DNA of 64,000 nucleotides, taken from contig CP136069.1 in assembly GCA_032622095.1 (NCBI GenBank), forward strand, positions 51,194,760-51,258,759, read 5' to 3'. Position numbers and translations under genes: made by a program. The notes under the pieces were generated by a model that saw only the letters and a list, made by a program, of their open reading frames with translations, ran no database searches and had not been told where the DNA came from. Position 1 is the stretch's first letter. Each line of letters begins with the position of its first letter. The DNA comes from Siphonodentalium dalli. Lineage: Eukaryota > Mollusca > Scaphopoda > Gadilida > Siphonodentaliidae. Below, piece after piece: positions 24,106 to 34,918 of the stretch.

Positions 24106-24533
24106 GCCTGCAAATAGTTTGTCTGTCGTTTGCAGAATGAGGTCCCCATACAGAGGGAGAATTTAGTAACACTATCCCGCAGTGCGGGCTAGCATAACCA
24201 AATTCGCCTCATTCTGCTTCGGCCTCGTCTTCTGGAAAGTATCTATAGTTTCAAATTAACATTGTTCTTAGTTATCTTTTATTTTCTGGGAAGTTTCTAT
24301 ATCTCCTAATTTGCTGAAGATAAATGCCTAATCGAGGTGACTAATGGGTGAACATCAACTTAAACTGGGGATCTTCAATCAGATCTTAGGTACCCCATAG
24401 CAGTTGATGCCTAAGCAGTATGAGGTTCCCAGGGGGTGAATTTGGTAATAATAGACAGCTGTGCGGAATTGCGTCGCTGAATTCACCCTCTGGGGACCTC
24501 ATTCTGCAAATGACAGACTCGTTATTTGCAGGC
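24106..24533. mobile_element. Family T MITE with about 53-bp TIRs
   Basis: 428 bp. The left end GCCTGCAAATAGTTTGTCTG and the reverse complement of the right end (GCCTGCAAATAACGAGTCTG) continue alike through TTTGCAGAATGAGGTCCCCA and GAGGG to AATT. No target duplication could be fixed. A decayed second copy lies at 39003-39300. The class is unresolved. Confidence 0.75.
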
Positions 24534-24645
24534 TTCCATGTGAGTGGGAATTAGATCAGGTCACAGAGATTCAAGTAACACCTGACTGTCACACATATCA
24601 TACCGTGGTGTGATCAACTTCATCAAGTCACACGACTACCCCTGG

Positions 24646-24965
24646 TTAACCCTTTCAAGTCTGGAGCTGCGCTGGTGCAGCATTAAATATCCTATGCCAG
24701 TGCATTCTCTTACATACGTGAATATTCCATGCACATAAAAGAGAATGTAATTTCATACAATTAAGGTCAATGTAAATATTGTTAGGCCAATTTGTTCCCT
24801 ATAGGAGACTCGCATATGTAAGAGAATGCACTGGCTTACAAGATCAAGGTAAATGTTGTTAAGCCAATGTATTCTCCTATATATGGGAGACTCGCATATA
24901 TAAGAGAATGCTATGGAACAGGGTTTTCGCAAAATGTCAGGAAGCTCCAGTCATGGAATGGATAA
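24646..24965 (+). mobile_element. TTAA MITE, subfamily B, copy 1
   Basis: TTAACCCTTTC at the left; the decayed right end is CATGGAATGGATAA. Carries GCTGCGCTGGTGCAGC (a small hairpin), then AT-rich hairpin modules with the stem of the double-hairpin MITEs (AGAGAATGC and its complement) but with a GGGAGACTCGC-type loop. Confidence 0.7.
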
Positions 24966-25197
24966 CTGGTCCTGCTAATTTCCTATGATACTTGTGTGTC
25001 CTGCTGAATTGCTATGATGCTGGTGGCCGTGATGGGGGAAAGGTGATGCTGTTAATAAAATGTACCGTCCGTTAATTTTGTTCTAAAGTTGTCATTTTTG
25101 CAGTTTACAAAAAAAAATCATAACTCCACGAGCTGACGTAGAGCTCAATGACAACTGAGTCCCATTTCAGTTTAGTCCATTGTGATTATTAATTGCG

Positions 25198-25480
25198 TTA
25201 AGTAGGAGGTCAAGTGACCAAATTTGAATGGGGATTTCCATGCAAATATCCACAGCAAACGTTACAGAGTTGCAAATAATTCGGGGTGTGACTTTGTGCG
25301 GTATTGGAAACAATACATATTTATCTGTTGGATCGGCTTGGAATTTCTTCCATAGAAAGGTTGTATTTATTTTTGAAATTTATATTGCTTTTTCAAAACT
25401 AGGTCAAGTTCCAAAAAATAATTCTCAAAACTAAATTCATAGCAAAACTTGGCAATTTACCAAGCCCAACCGCCAGTTAA
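25198..25480 (+). mobile_element. Foldback element U, left part only
   Basis: Starts TTAAGTAGGAGGTCAAGTGA and matches 31346-31630 over its length (GCATTTCCATGC-like, ACAGAGTTGCA, TTTACCAAGC). The right inverted arm is missing after about 25480. Confidence 0.7.
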
Positions 25481-26047
25481 AGACTTTAACTTAAAGTTTA
25501 TATCTGTTTAATGATATGGCTGAGTTAGTTACCAGACAACTGCTTCATTCTTTGAATAGTTTTACTCCGTCCATTACTTATGGAACTGGATGATACCACA
25601 TATATAATGAAGACTAACAGTGGCAGTACATATAAGTCATGCTTTCACTGAATAATTAAGTCATATTATTATTATAGTGCTCTTCAACTCTGTTGCCATA
25701 TAACAGTACTCTCCATCGCTCAGCACCACTTAATGCATGACGTGATGTTTGGGACATACTCATCACTTATAAGTAATTATCTCCCGTACTGTCATAGGAA
25801 AATCCATTCCCATTACAGGCATCCCCTTCTGTACATGCCTCCCTGTAGCCGCTTTTCATGAGAAATAATCGTCATTAATCGAAATCCTTCGAAAATCGAT
25901 AATTACCATGAGAAAAAAGCTCTGGTTTATTGAGTTACGGACAGGGATTCGGTATATATATGTCTAACGACGAGCGAGAAATGTATTTTAATTCGGTGAG
26001 AAAATAGAACGAGTCAAAGTTACGTGCGCCACCTGATTTGCGAGCGA
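25481..26047. other. Unique spacer
   Basis: No gene or repeat recognised. Confidence 0.5.
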
Positions 26048-26559
26048 TTACGCGTCGGTAAAACGGAAATAGAATATCAAGACAGGAAAAAGTATATGTT
26101 TTTGACAGTTGTCTAACTTGTCTATTGGCTTTGACGTCAAGGTATACGTCTGTTGGTTTTCAATTGGAAGTTCGAAGCTTATGACGGTAAACGGTAATGT
26201 CAGTTTCAAGCTGCCATCAATTGGGTTCACTGCCCGGGGGTCGTAGTCGTACACTGAACAATACGGCACTCACGACCTATAAAGGTTTTCTGACAATGAA
26301 TTAGTTGTATTGGTTGACATGTTGTCGTCTTCACATTTCTCATTATGAATGTTCTGTTTGGTTGTTGTGGTTTTTTTTTGGCTTCACAGTTGCCCGGACA
26401 AACTTCCATTACATTAAAAGTGCAATTATTGCTGGTTTCAGCTACACGAAATATCTCCGACGGCAAATTCACGTTGTAGGGCAATATCGAGACATATCTA
26501 GACATTTCCCAATAGGATACAGAGTCTTTGGGTTTCTCGATGATCTGACTAAAGAACAA
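26048..26559 (-). CDS. Possible broken coding exon, unknown product
   Basis: Two minus-strand frames overlap at 26227-26269. The upstream one (26559-26227, opens with TTG, no good ATG context) gives a Cys- and Thr-rich segment with NNCTFNVMEVCPGNC and HCQKTFIGRECRIVQC. The downstream one (26269-26048) gives PRAVNPIDGSLKLTLPFTV and then a tail rich in aromatic residues. A frameshift in the overlap would join them. Amino-acid composition looks more protein-like than in neighbouring chance frames, and an A9 run lies in the middle. I recognise no family. It could be an exon of an extracellular protein, a pseudogene, or chance. Confidence 0.22.
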
Positions 26560-26675
26560 AACTGCGACTGAGAGATTGTGGGATATTATTATCTAGATTC
26601 AAGGCCTTCTTGATTTTTTTTTTAGAGATTTGTCATCAGAATAGAGACAAAATACCTAATAACAGAGTGATTGAA

Positions 26676-26770
26676 TTAACCCTGTTATGGCATGAACCGC
26701 GCTAGTGCAGCATTAAATACCATGTGCCAGTGCATTCTCTTATATATAGGAGTCTCCCATGAAAATATGC
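26676..26770 (+). mobile_element. Subfamily B MITE, 5' fragment
   Basis: TTAACCCTGTTATGGCATGA, then GCGCTAGTGCAGCATTAAAT and the start of the hairpin stem. It breaks off in CTCCCAT near 26762 and is directly joined to a family H fragment. Confidence 0.7.
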
Positions 26771-26779
26771 GATGCAAAT

Positions 26780-26971
26780 CAAAAGTAACTGTAATCATGC
26801 AATTACAAGCTGAGACCCTCACCACAAATACATTACTACGAACAGTGTTATAAGCTAAGAAATATAACACCTGCACTGTGTTTTAATGTAATAAACTTCC
26901 CGGTCAGAACATGAAAACAGTTTTGAACTGATGGGGTATGAACTCTACGGACGTAGCTAGAGTAGAGATTC
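26780..26971 (+). mobile_element. Family H MITE, 3' fragment
   Basis: Matches the right part of the elements at 28459-28969 and 61144-61664: CATGCAATTACAAGCTGAGACC-like text, TTCCCGGTCAGAAC, then the right terminal repeat AACTCTACGGACGTAGC ending GAGATTC. Confidence 0.65.
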
Positions 26972-27489
26972 ATGACATATTATAGTGCTATCATAGGCTT
27001 TTGGATGGTGTGTCCTAGCCCTCTGTTGCGTTTTATGGTGGAATCTTGATAAGGACACCTATCGATTTTATCAAGCGAATATCGGAGAAAGATTCACTCA
27101 TACCCATTTAAAGGGCATAAGACTGTTTTCAGATCAATGGGAGCAGAGTCCATCTCTCAAACGATGGCAATTTACTGATCGTCTCGCAGAACTGACACTT
27201 GGCTTTTATTTAAACAAATTGGCGATTCTCGATGCCGGGCACGCCATTATTAGGATCTAATTCGATTCCAGTCACGAATTCTATCCCACGGGAGTCAGAA
27301 ATAAGAATTTCATAGGAGACAACACACGATATATATTCCGCCATGTATCGAGCAGACGATCTATAATTCCGTCATGTATCGAACTGAGTCACGAAATGGA
27401 GAGTTAGTATAGGCTCAGGATATTTGTATCGTAGGTGCAACATATATTACTATTGTGCACGCTGTCCAAAGCAGTCAGGGTTTAGACTA
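26972..27489. other. Unique spacer
   Basis: No gene or repeat recognised. Confidence 0.5.
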
Positions 27490-28243
27490 GACCAAGTCTT
27501 CTCGGCCCACAACAGCTTGGGATATCGGTTTGGATGATGCTGTAACAGCTTGGGATATCGGTTTGGATGATGCTGTAACAGCTTGGGATATCGGTTTGGA
27601 TGATGCTGTAACAGCTTGGGATATCGGTTTGGATGATGCTGTAACAGCTTGGGATATCGGTTTGGATGATGCTGTAACAGCTTGGGATATCGGTTGGGAT
27701 GATGCCGTTTTTGGACCGAGTCCCACTCGTTGCTCTTCTATAACGGACCTTCATTCAAAAGACGTTATACGTGTAAACGTGGAACCCGGGCATTCGCGTA
27801 AATCCCTGAATATGATTGATCACCTGACATGTCCGCAATTAATCTTTCTTCAAAATTATATATTATCTACCGTGATAGAAAACGGTAGAGTGATGATACG
27901 ATCGTTTAATGTATTGTTTACATGCATTTTCTCATCGCGTGACAAATCGAAATTCTCTGGAAAACTAGGCTTTATTTACTCACATATCTCGTCGCTTTGA
28001 CATTTAATGGACCTCTGATATTCGCATGTTTGATATAATCATGCTTGGGAAAGGCTGCCTTCTATGTTCGTATACACAAAGCTTTCATTTGACCTAATCC
28101 GAAGAAATGTACAAACAATATAACTCCCGCCCACGATTCTGGACGTGACGTCCGTTAAAGAAGAGCAACGGGGTGGGACTCGGTCCAACAACAGCATCAT
28201 CCCAACGGATACCCCAAGCTGATGTGGACCGAGAAGACTTAGG
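27490..28243. mobile_element. Inverted-repeat element with one arm amplified
   Basis: The left arm runs AAGTCTTCTCGG, then a 33-bp unit six times (27513-27710), then GGACCGAGTCCCACTCGTTG and CTCTTCTATAACGGA. The right arm (28153-28240, reverse complement) has the same order with only one 33-bp unit. About 400 bp of unique DNA lies between. The 156-codon frame 27530-28000 starts at TTG inside the repeat and has no ATG upstream, so it is not called as a gene. Confidence 0.75.
27513..27710 (+). repeat. 33-bp minisatellite, 6 copies
   Basis: Unit CAGCTTGGGATATCGG plus TTTGGATGATGCTGTAA. Copies start at 27513, 27546, 27579, 27612, 27645 and 27678. Five are identical and the sixth differs at its end. 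The unit length is a multiple of three, so both strands stay open without implying coding. Confidence 0.97.
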
Positions 28244-28299
28244 GATTTAAATGGTCATTAGTAGGAAAATGTCCAGCCTAATGGGATGTTATAGGTCTT

Positions 28300-28400
28300 G
28301 TTGTGTTGGAAATTTCCAACAGTTGGAAGGATATCTTGGGGTACCATTTGGATATCTTGGGGTACCATTTGGAGTTGAAAAATTCCAACACAAGGGACAA
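28300..28400. repeat. TTGGAA/TTCCAA module with 21-bp duplication
   Basis: GTTGGAAATTTCCAACAGTTGG, split here as GTTGGAAATTTCCAAC and AGTTGG, begins at 28307. ATATCTTGGGGTACCATTTGG is present twice, at 28331 and 28352. Related modules lie at 46.5-48.4 kb and 52.4 kb. Confidence 0.7.
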
Positions 28401-28458
28401 GGGATGGGTGTGTGGTTACTTGGACATTTGGGCCTGGTTCAACCGTAAACCATGTAAT

Positions 28459-28969
28459 GAATCCTACTCTAAATAACGCCCGTAGAGATCATACTCCACC
28501 TGTATAAAACTTGGGAACTTTTTGAAGATTTGACAGAGAGCCTTATAAAGTCGAATAAATAACACCGGGAGTATATTTGTTAGCTATTAGCTGCTTCTTA
28601 ACAAAATAAGTCTATGTATAGGTGAAGTTCCCGACTCGAAATTGCACGATTTAAGAGACCTTGTGGGCGATTTTGCTTTGCGTCGCTTACAAATATGGAA
28701 TTCTCCTGTGTAATTAATTCAATGTTTATTACGATATTGGCTCACACAAGTCACAGAAAACCATGCAATCTCAAGCTGGGACCATGCGCCCCCTAATATG
28801 CAGCAGATTTTTGAGGAACAAGGATCAACAAAGAAATATATTTGTTCCTGCCTTTTTTGTTCAATATTATATATTTCCCTGTCAGAACGGGTCAGAACGT
28901 CAAATAGGTCTCATGTTTTATACTGGTGGAATATAAACTCTACGGACATTAGCCAGAGTATAGAGATTC
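28459..28969 (+). mobile_element. Family H MITE, copy 1
   Basis: About 510 bp with inverted ends of about 40 bp. The left end is GAATCCTACTCT, then CGCCCGTAGAGATCAT and TCCACC. The right end, reverse-complemented, reads GAATCTCTATACTCTGG, then TCCGTAGAG and TTCCACC. A second copy is at 61144-61664 and a fragment at 26780-26971. The frame at 28798-28983 is within it and not a gene. Confidence 0.72.
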
Positions 28970-29030
28970 GTGGCACCATCTAGTTGTTCAATTTGTTCCA
29001 ATAAAGCAATAAAAAAATCAACCGGAAACC

Positions 29031-29623
29031 CACTAACCACGACCCTGTCTTAAAGTTATCATGTACTTTCAGGATTGGTAGTGGATTTGAAACGTGTGAG
29101 CCTATTTCAATATTAACTGTTCCAGTTCTATCCCTATAGATCCGTTGTGGTGAGGCATTTAAACTCACAGCTGACATAACAAAGCCGCATGATCAATCCA
29201 AGTGGTTCAAGGCTACACTTATAGGATTCTTTATTCTTATGCGGGCAGGTATTTATCTCTGGTGTACAAGAGAGCTGTATTGTTATGTTGAAGCTTCCCC
29301 ATTGAGAGGCATCATTCCAAGACCAGGATACCAATCAGAGTATACGCTCCATAAAAGTCGATAACATCGTTATCGGGTAAAATAAATGAGAGTGAAGTAA
29401 GTACAAAGGGCATGCTCCAGACTTACTTAAACAAACAGCAACGGGGTTCCAGAGACCTCGCATTCGCCCAGGGATATACAAACCCGGGAACCTTCTCACC
29501 CTTCCGATTGATTCCATTGTTATTAGACAAACAGCCACGGAGTTCCAGAGACCTCGCATTCACCTAGGGGTACAAACCCAGGAACCTTCTCACCCCGAGT
29601 ATTGATTCCGTTGTACCCGAGAT
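29031..29623. repeat. Left arm of a 2.2-kb inverted repeat
   Basis: Pairs with 30614-31203 over about 590 bp. Landmarks are AACCACGACCCTG at the outer end, CATAACAAAGCCGCAT, CAGAGACCTCGCATTC (twice, 29447 and 29541) and TTGTACCCGAGAT at the inner end. The arm contains its own 95-bp direct duplication, also present in the other arm. Confidence 0.88.
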
Positions 29624-30230
29624 AAATGTGCTGATACTCCTAATGAAGTTTATTTACTCTGGGCTCTCTCGGATAGGGCGATGGCCAGACTGATATGCAG
29701 ATTGCTCTCTGTGCATCATCACGGTATCTCTTCTAAACGCTTAGCTGTTAAAGCAAGACGAACCGGTTCGATTGCATGGAGATACATCGCCGATGAAATC
29801 TGATACTTTACTTCAAATATTCATATTTAAAGATGCACGGACCGATTTGATATTAGAAAACTTCTTTCTGTTACCATGCACGATTTGTGTATGACACAGG
29901 CAGAGCATCCATCGGTAAATTCGCTAGTTATCTCGTTGCTGAACCTTGATGTATAAGGTTGGTTGTGTTAACCCTTTCCATACTAAATACTCATTGACGA
30001 GTAGTTATTCCCGAGGAAATGTTCATATATTAAGTTCAACAAACGACCATACTTGTATTATCTGTCGTCCGCTTATTCCAGATGAATAATGGGCTATTCC
30101 AATATATACCTGTATAACCGAGTGGGGGAATCCATTTAATTCAGAAAGGGCTAGTTTATTGGAGTTTTAGCGTCGTTTCAGCCATTAAGCCATACCACAA
30201 AGTTGTCAGTTTCACATGTAGGGACAACAA
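29624..30230. other. Spacer of the inverted repeat; contains a family E end
   Basis: Unique DNA except TTAACCCTTTCCATACTAAA at 29968 followed by TACTCATTGACGAGTAG, the start of family E. No gene recognised. Confidence 0.55.
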
Positions 30231-30521
30231 AGGCAGATAAGTTTGTCGGAAAATCGCAAAGACAGTTAAGTTAGTCCGGAAATCACACAGACAGATAAGT
30301 TTGTCGGGAAATTGCACAGCCATATAAGTTTGTCCGGAAATTGTACAGACAGATAAGTTTGTCCGGAAATCGCACAGACATATAAGTTTGTCCGGAAATT
30401 GTACAGACAGATAAGTTTGTCCGGAAATCGCACAGCCAGATAAGTTTGTCGGGATATTGCACAGAGAGATAAGTTTGTCGGGAAATCGCACAGACAGATA
30501 CGTTCGCCGGGAAATTGCCCA
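30231..30521. repeat. 29-bp minisatellite, 10 copies
   Basis: Unit CAGACAGATAAGTTTG plus TCCGGAAATCGCA. Two end variants (ATCGCA, ATTGTA) partly alternate. The unit is not a multiple of three; the open frames on the minus strand are a by-product. Confidence 0.95.
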
Positions 30522-30613
30522 GCTGCACGTAGAAACCACCAACCATCGGAAAGCAACTGATAAACTTGCCCAGATATACGAATCAGGTTATCTTCCCTGT
30601 GTGATTACAAATC

Positions 30614-31203
30614 ATCTCGGGTACAACGGGATCAATACTCGGGATGAGAATGTTTCCGGGTTTGTATCCCTGGGTGAATACGAGGTCTCTGGGACCCCGT
30701 TGCTGTTTGTCTAATAACAACGGAATCAATAGGAGGGGAGAAAAATGTTTCTGGGTTTGTATCCATGGGTGTATGCGAGGTCTCTGGATCCCCGTTGCTG
30801 TTTGTTTATGTAAGTCTGGAGCATGCCCTTTATGCTCACTTCTCTCTCGTTTATTTGACCCGATAAAATATGTTATCAACTTTTATAGAGCGTAAATTAT
30901 GAATGGTATCGTGGTCTTGGAATGATGCCTCTCAACGGGGAAGCTTCAACATAACAATACAGCTCTCTTGTACACTGGAGATAAACACCTGCCCGCATAA
31001 GAATGATGAATATTAAGTGTAGCCTTGAACCACTTGGATTGATTATGCGGCTTTGTTATGTCAGCTGGGAGTTAAAGTGCCTCACCACACCGGATATATA
31101 GGGATAGAACTGGAACAGTTTATATTGAAATAAGCTCACACGGTTAAAATCCACTACAGATCCGGAAAGTACAGGTTCATTTTAAGGCAGGGTCGTGGTT
31201 ACT
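30614..31203. repeat. Right arm of the 2.2-kb inverted repeat
   Basis: Inverted copy of 29031-29623. It keeps both CGAGGTCTCTGG modules (30680, 30776), AAGCTTCAACATAACAATAC and GGCAGGGTCGTGGTTA at the outer end. Point differences and small indels are spread along the arm. Confidence 0.88.
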
Positions 31204-31204
31204 T

Positions 31205-31305
31205 GGTGATCGGGATTGGAACGAGTATATCCATCGCTGGACGGAAAATGTTAACCTGATGCACCATGCACCATAGCGACTTAGCCACCGAGCCCCGCAG
31301 CTTCA
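31205..31305 (-). mobile_element. tRNA-derived SINE head
   Basis: On the minus strand: GGCTCGGTGGCTAAGTCGC (A-box-like, 31275-31293), then CCAGCGATGG and GTTCCAATCCC (B-box-like, 31212-31222). It matches the SINE at 60290-60322 around CCAGCGATGG. It abuts the outer end of the inverted repeat. Confidence 0.55.
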
Positions 31306-31345
31306 GTGAAATATGCCACTGGTGTTGTTGAATTCGGATAATCTA

Positions 31346-31752
31346 TTGAAGGGGGAGGTCAAGTGACCAATTTTGAATGGGCATTTCCATGCTAATCTGC
31401 GGAGCAAAAGTTACAGAGTTGCACATACTTCTGAGTGTGACTCGATGTGACATTAGAAACAGGTCTTTATCTGGCGGGTCCGCTTGGAACTTGTTCCACT
31501 ATAATGTTGGTGTATTTATTTTTTTGAATTTTATAAAATGTAGGTCAAGTGATGCAATTCCAGAAAAATTTTCTCAAAAATATATTTATTGCAAAATTTT
31601 ATAATTTACCAAGCGGACCCGCCAGATAAATACCTGTTGTTTCCAATACCACATCGAGTCACACTCAGAAGTATGTGCAATACTGTAACTTTTGCCCCGC
31701 AGATTTGCATAGAAATCCCCATTCAACATTCTTCACTTGACCTCCACCTTAA
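31346..31752. mobile_element. Foldback element U, complete, about 150-bp arms
   Basis: 407 bp. The left arm GGGAGGTCAAGTGACCAA continues through ACAGAGTTGCACATACTTCT and GGCGGGTCCGCTTGG. The right arm is its reverse complement, ending CACTTGACCTCCACCTTAA. The right flank is TTAA and the left is the decayed TTGAA. No coding capacity. Confidence 0.85.
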
Positions 31753-32924
31753 CTATATATAACGGAACCATAACTATTCTCGTGCCCAACAACATATATT
31801 TGTTGTCGTAAACAACTTTATCGTTGGGGCCATAACGATGAAGTTTGCCTGTAACCCGGCATATAATAGAATGCACACAAAAAGATTGTGGTTGCTTATT
31901 AAATGATTACCGGCGTTCCTAGAGATACCCTCTCATTAGTTATCAAGCAATATACCCTATAATTCGCATGGTTTGTTTCGCATTAGTAGAACACTGTGAA
32001 TACAGGCACCCCCGCAATGAGAGCAACATCTCGGTTATCAAAGAACGGACAAGTTTCTTGTTCATGCACAAGGTTTGCTCATGGGGTGGGGAGGACTAAA
32101 TAAATGTTTTTAATTTAAAGGTACTCAATCCGAAATAACGCTCCTAAATTACTATTGCTTTGGGTTCGGTGGTAAAATATAGTTGATGCGAGTCGAGGAA
32201 CCCACCATCAAAGCTCAGAGTTATAAGATATCGATTTTTGAAGTTCGTTATTTTTCGAGATGTGCAATTAAATGTGGCACAGAAACACGTGGTCAAACGG
32301 ATGGTCTCGGACAAAATTGCGGATGAAGATGGATAACTCTAAAATCAAGTGATAACACGGCCAAATTTCGTGATACTTAAGTGATAACACGGCCATATTT
32401 TGTTGAACAAAATGTTGATAAATAACAAGTTTTGGGAAATTTGATACCATAGTTGACAGTGGTTAGTTAGCATTATTTTGTGCAATAAATCGATTATGAT
32501 AAATAAAGCTAATTTTGAAGAAATGTTGTTATTGTTCTTTCTTGATGATATATGATTGACTATCTTTAAAAAACAGTTATTTATGTCATAGAATAGAATG
32601 ATTGAGAGATTGGGGGATAGGTTCTTGAAACTGACTTTACTTTAAACACAAGAGACACTTTTGATTATTGACTGCGTCCACAAAAAAGTGAACAGGTGAA
32701 CCACGTGGGAGCATATCACCTCAGTGTTTTTACAATTATATCGCGTTTATAGTACCATATATGGTACGATCGTGGATACCTGTAAGAGCCACGTCGAAAG
32801 CCATTTAATGCGACGTTTGCAACAAAAAAAACAAACAACATGTACAGCTAATTTCAGAAATTCTAACGAAGCTATGGTTCTGCTCGATTGTCGAAACCGG
32901 AGCAAAGCGGTGTTGTGAAATAAA
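31753..32924. other. Unique spacer
   Basis: No gene or repeat recognised. The frames at 32724-32918 and 32747-33049 overlap on opposite strands and have no domain. Confidence 0.5.
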
Positions 32925-33290
32925 AACAAAAATAAGTCGAAAATGAAGTGTAATGTTAGGACAAACAGTCCGAGCCAACCCCGACCCGCATCATGTGGAG
33001 AGGGTGTTGTGAGAAGCATGTATACCAAAAAGTATTGAAATCGGTTCATATTTGTTAAAGTTATTAAGTCGGACAGAATTTTCTAAGTCAAAATAAGTCG
33101 AAAAGTAAGGCGTAACTTAAAAAAGGAAAGTAGGACCGCACCGCAATTAGCATCATGCGGAGAGGCAGTCATAAGGAGATTGCATACACAAAATTATTGA
33201 AATCGGTTGTTCGAGTTATGAGGTCGGACGGACGGACACACGGAGGGAGAAAGTGTGACGGACGGACGGACAGACGGACGGACGCACTGG
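32925..33290 (+). mobile_element. Retroposon-like 3' end, duplicated, GGAC-tailed
   Basis: Two diverged copies (about 32930-33075 and 33085-33235) share AATAAGTCGAAAA, CGCATCATG plus GGAGAG, and TTGAAATCGGTT. The second runs into a (GGAC)n tract at 33228-33290. Such a tail is common at the 3' ends of invertebrate non-LTR elements. The Arg/Pro/Ser/Val frames over the tract are by-products. Confidence 0.5.
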
Positions 33291-33295
33291 CCAGA

Positions 33296-33480
33296 GTATA
33301 CTTGTGGGGTGACCGCACATACCCATGAATACTTGTGGGGTGCGATCTTTTGTTTGAGTAACTTGTGGGGTGCAACCCACAACTGACGATTTTTTAAAGA
33401 GCGTATTTTTAAAGAGTCAATCCAGTATACCCCCCATTTTCTTCGAAAGTGGGGGTATAACAATAAAGCAGTCTGGATTT
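33296..33480. repeat. ACTTGTGGGGTG motif (x3) and small hairpin
   Basis: ACTTGTGGGGTG occurs at about 33299, 33331 and 33361. At 33428-33457, TACCCCCCATTTTC pairs with GAAAGTGGGGGTA. Confidence 0.7.
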
Positions 33481-33663
33481 AATCCAGGAAACTAAACACC
33501 GGCATACACTGTAGACGCTGCATAGAGGACTTGTTTGTGTGGTTAATATAATGCTAGATATGGCATATAACCACAATCAAGCCCACATGGCAGTAAATTA
33601 CTTCAAATGATCATATGTTTTGTTATATAAATCATGACGTGTTATTGTGCTTTGTGTTGGATG

Positions 33664-33846
33664 CATTAAAGAGCGTTCTCAAGTAAGAGCTTTTGTATTC
33701 GTTTTCAACGTAAAACGGATGGATTTTTTGGTGTATTTTCGCGATGCTTGTGCAATACGAACGATTGTGATTGAAAATATTTCTCATTTATCTTTTGCCT
33801 GGTGACAAATTTGATGTCAAATCGGACAGAGCATCTTTAATTATGG
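33664..33846 (+). repeat. Family A 3' fragment
   Basis: AAAGAGCGTTCTCAAGTAAG, TTTTCGCGATGCTTGTGCAA and AATCGGACAGAGCATC match the right end of A1 and A6. Confidence 0.75.
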
Positions 33847-34399
33847 GTCTTTATGTAAATAACCATTTCTATATTAAACGGATTCTCCCATTCAGTTATA
33901 CAGTGTGCATCGGAATGGTCTATTATTGATTTGCAAGCTGTACATGTATAATAAGCAGACGACAGATAAATCGAAGTGAAGATGGAGTAATAATTATATA
34001 TAGTATTTACAGCATTTATTTAGCGCTTAATCACTGGCGTAGCTCGAAGCGCTTGAATACTATGTATTGAGGGAACTGTTTAAATAACAAGTTCAACGTG
34101 TGGTTAAACTTATTATCTGAACATTTCCAATGGCATAACTACTCGTCAATGATGCTCTAGCATAGAAGGGGTTAATCGAATATACCAAATACAGCTTTTC
34201 GTACATAATACATTTTTCAATTCGCAGAACATTATTCCGAAGGAAATTCCGTATCTTGGTGCCAAAATATGCCGTCAATATGCTTGAGATGAAAATTCCG
34301 AGAAAATAAAAGATGCCGTCAATCGACCCCATATTGATTCATTGTCATGCCTGCCTGCTATATTGACCAATGAGAATAGAGCTCCATTAACTAGAAATG
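33847..34399. other. Spacer with an inverted family E end
   Basis: GGCATAACTACTCGTCAATG through AGAAGGGGTTAA (34131-34175) is an inverted family E end. Otherwise no gene or repeat recognised. Confidence 0.5.
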
Positions 34400-34760
34400 A
34401 AGGGAAATCAGATTGACATCAATTGTCGACGACCCATATATAGCCGTACGGGCGCCCGAATTTATAGGGGGACTCAGGGGGGGGGGGGGGGGGGGGGCGA
34501 ATTTATAGGGGGACTGACACTTTTTGCCCGAATTTCGTTTACATAATTTATTCATGATTTTAACACAGTTTTTGTAGAATATACCTTGAATAGACACATA
34601 AATATAACAAAATAGATTCAAATTAACTCTTATGTATAATTCGGGACGAAATGTGAAAAATACTGTAATTGCCACAATTTCCCGCTGAAATGCCGTTCAA
34701 TTTTGCCCGAATTTTTGCAGAAAATATGACCAACTCGCCCGAAAATGTACCGTCGACTCC
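34400..34760 (+). repeat. Family R, inverted single copy with poly-G run
   Basis: The mirror image of part of a 15.4-18.1 kb unit: TAGCCGTACGGGCGCCCGAA, AATTTCGTTTACATAATTTA, AGAATATACCTTGAATAGA. A G tract of about 20 at 34478-34497 separates two copies of CGAATTTATAGGGGGACT. Confidence 0.75.
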
Positions 34761-34918
34761 CTGGTCAAGAGAACCCATACATGTACATATTAGCGTACCT
34801 TCGGTTTTCCTAAATGTACTTGAGCAGCAGATACAATTGTGTCTATGACTTTAACAAATCTCAGAGAAAGATCCTTGAATTCTCGACAAACTGATCATTG
34901 CTTTAAAGACATATTATG

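Noticed and set aside
27530-28000. 156-codon frame with 11-residue repeats
   Set aside because: It starts at TTG inside a 33-bp repeat, has no ATG upstream before a stop, and runs through a transposon-like arm into unrelated DNA.
30156-30556. Overlapping minus frames rich in TNLSVC/PDKL text
   Set aside because: Products of a 29-bp tandem repeat; the unit length forces frame rotation.
33194-33375. Arg/Pro/Ser/Val repeat frames
   Set aside because: Translation of the (GGAC)n tract, not a protein.
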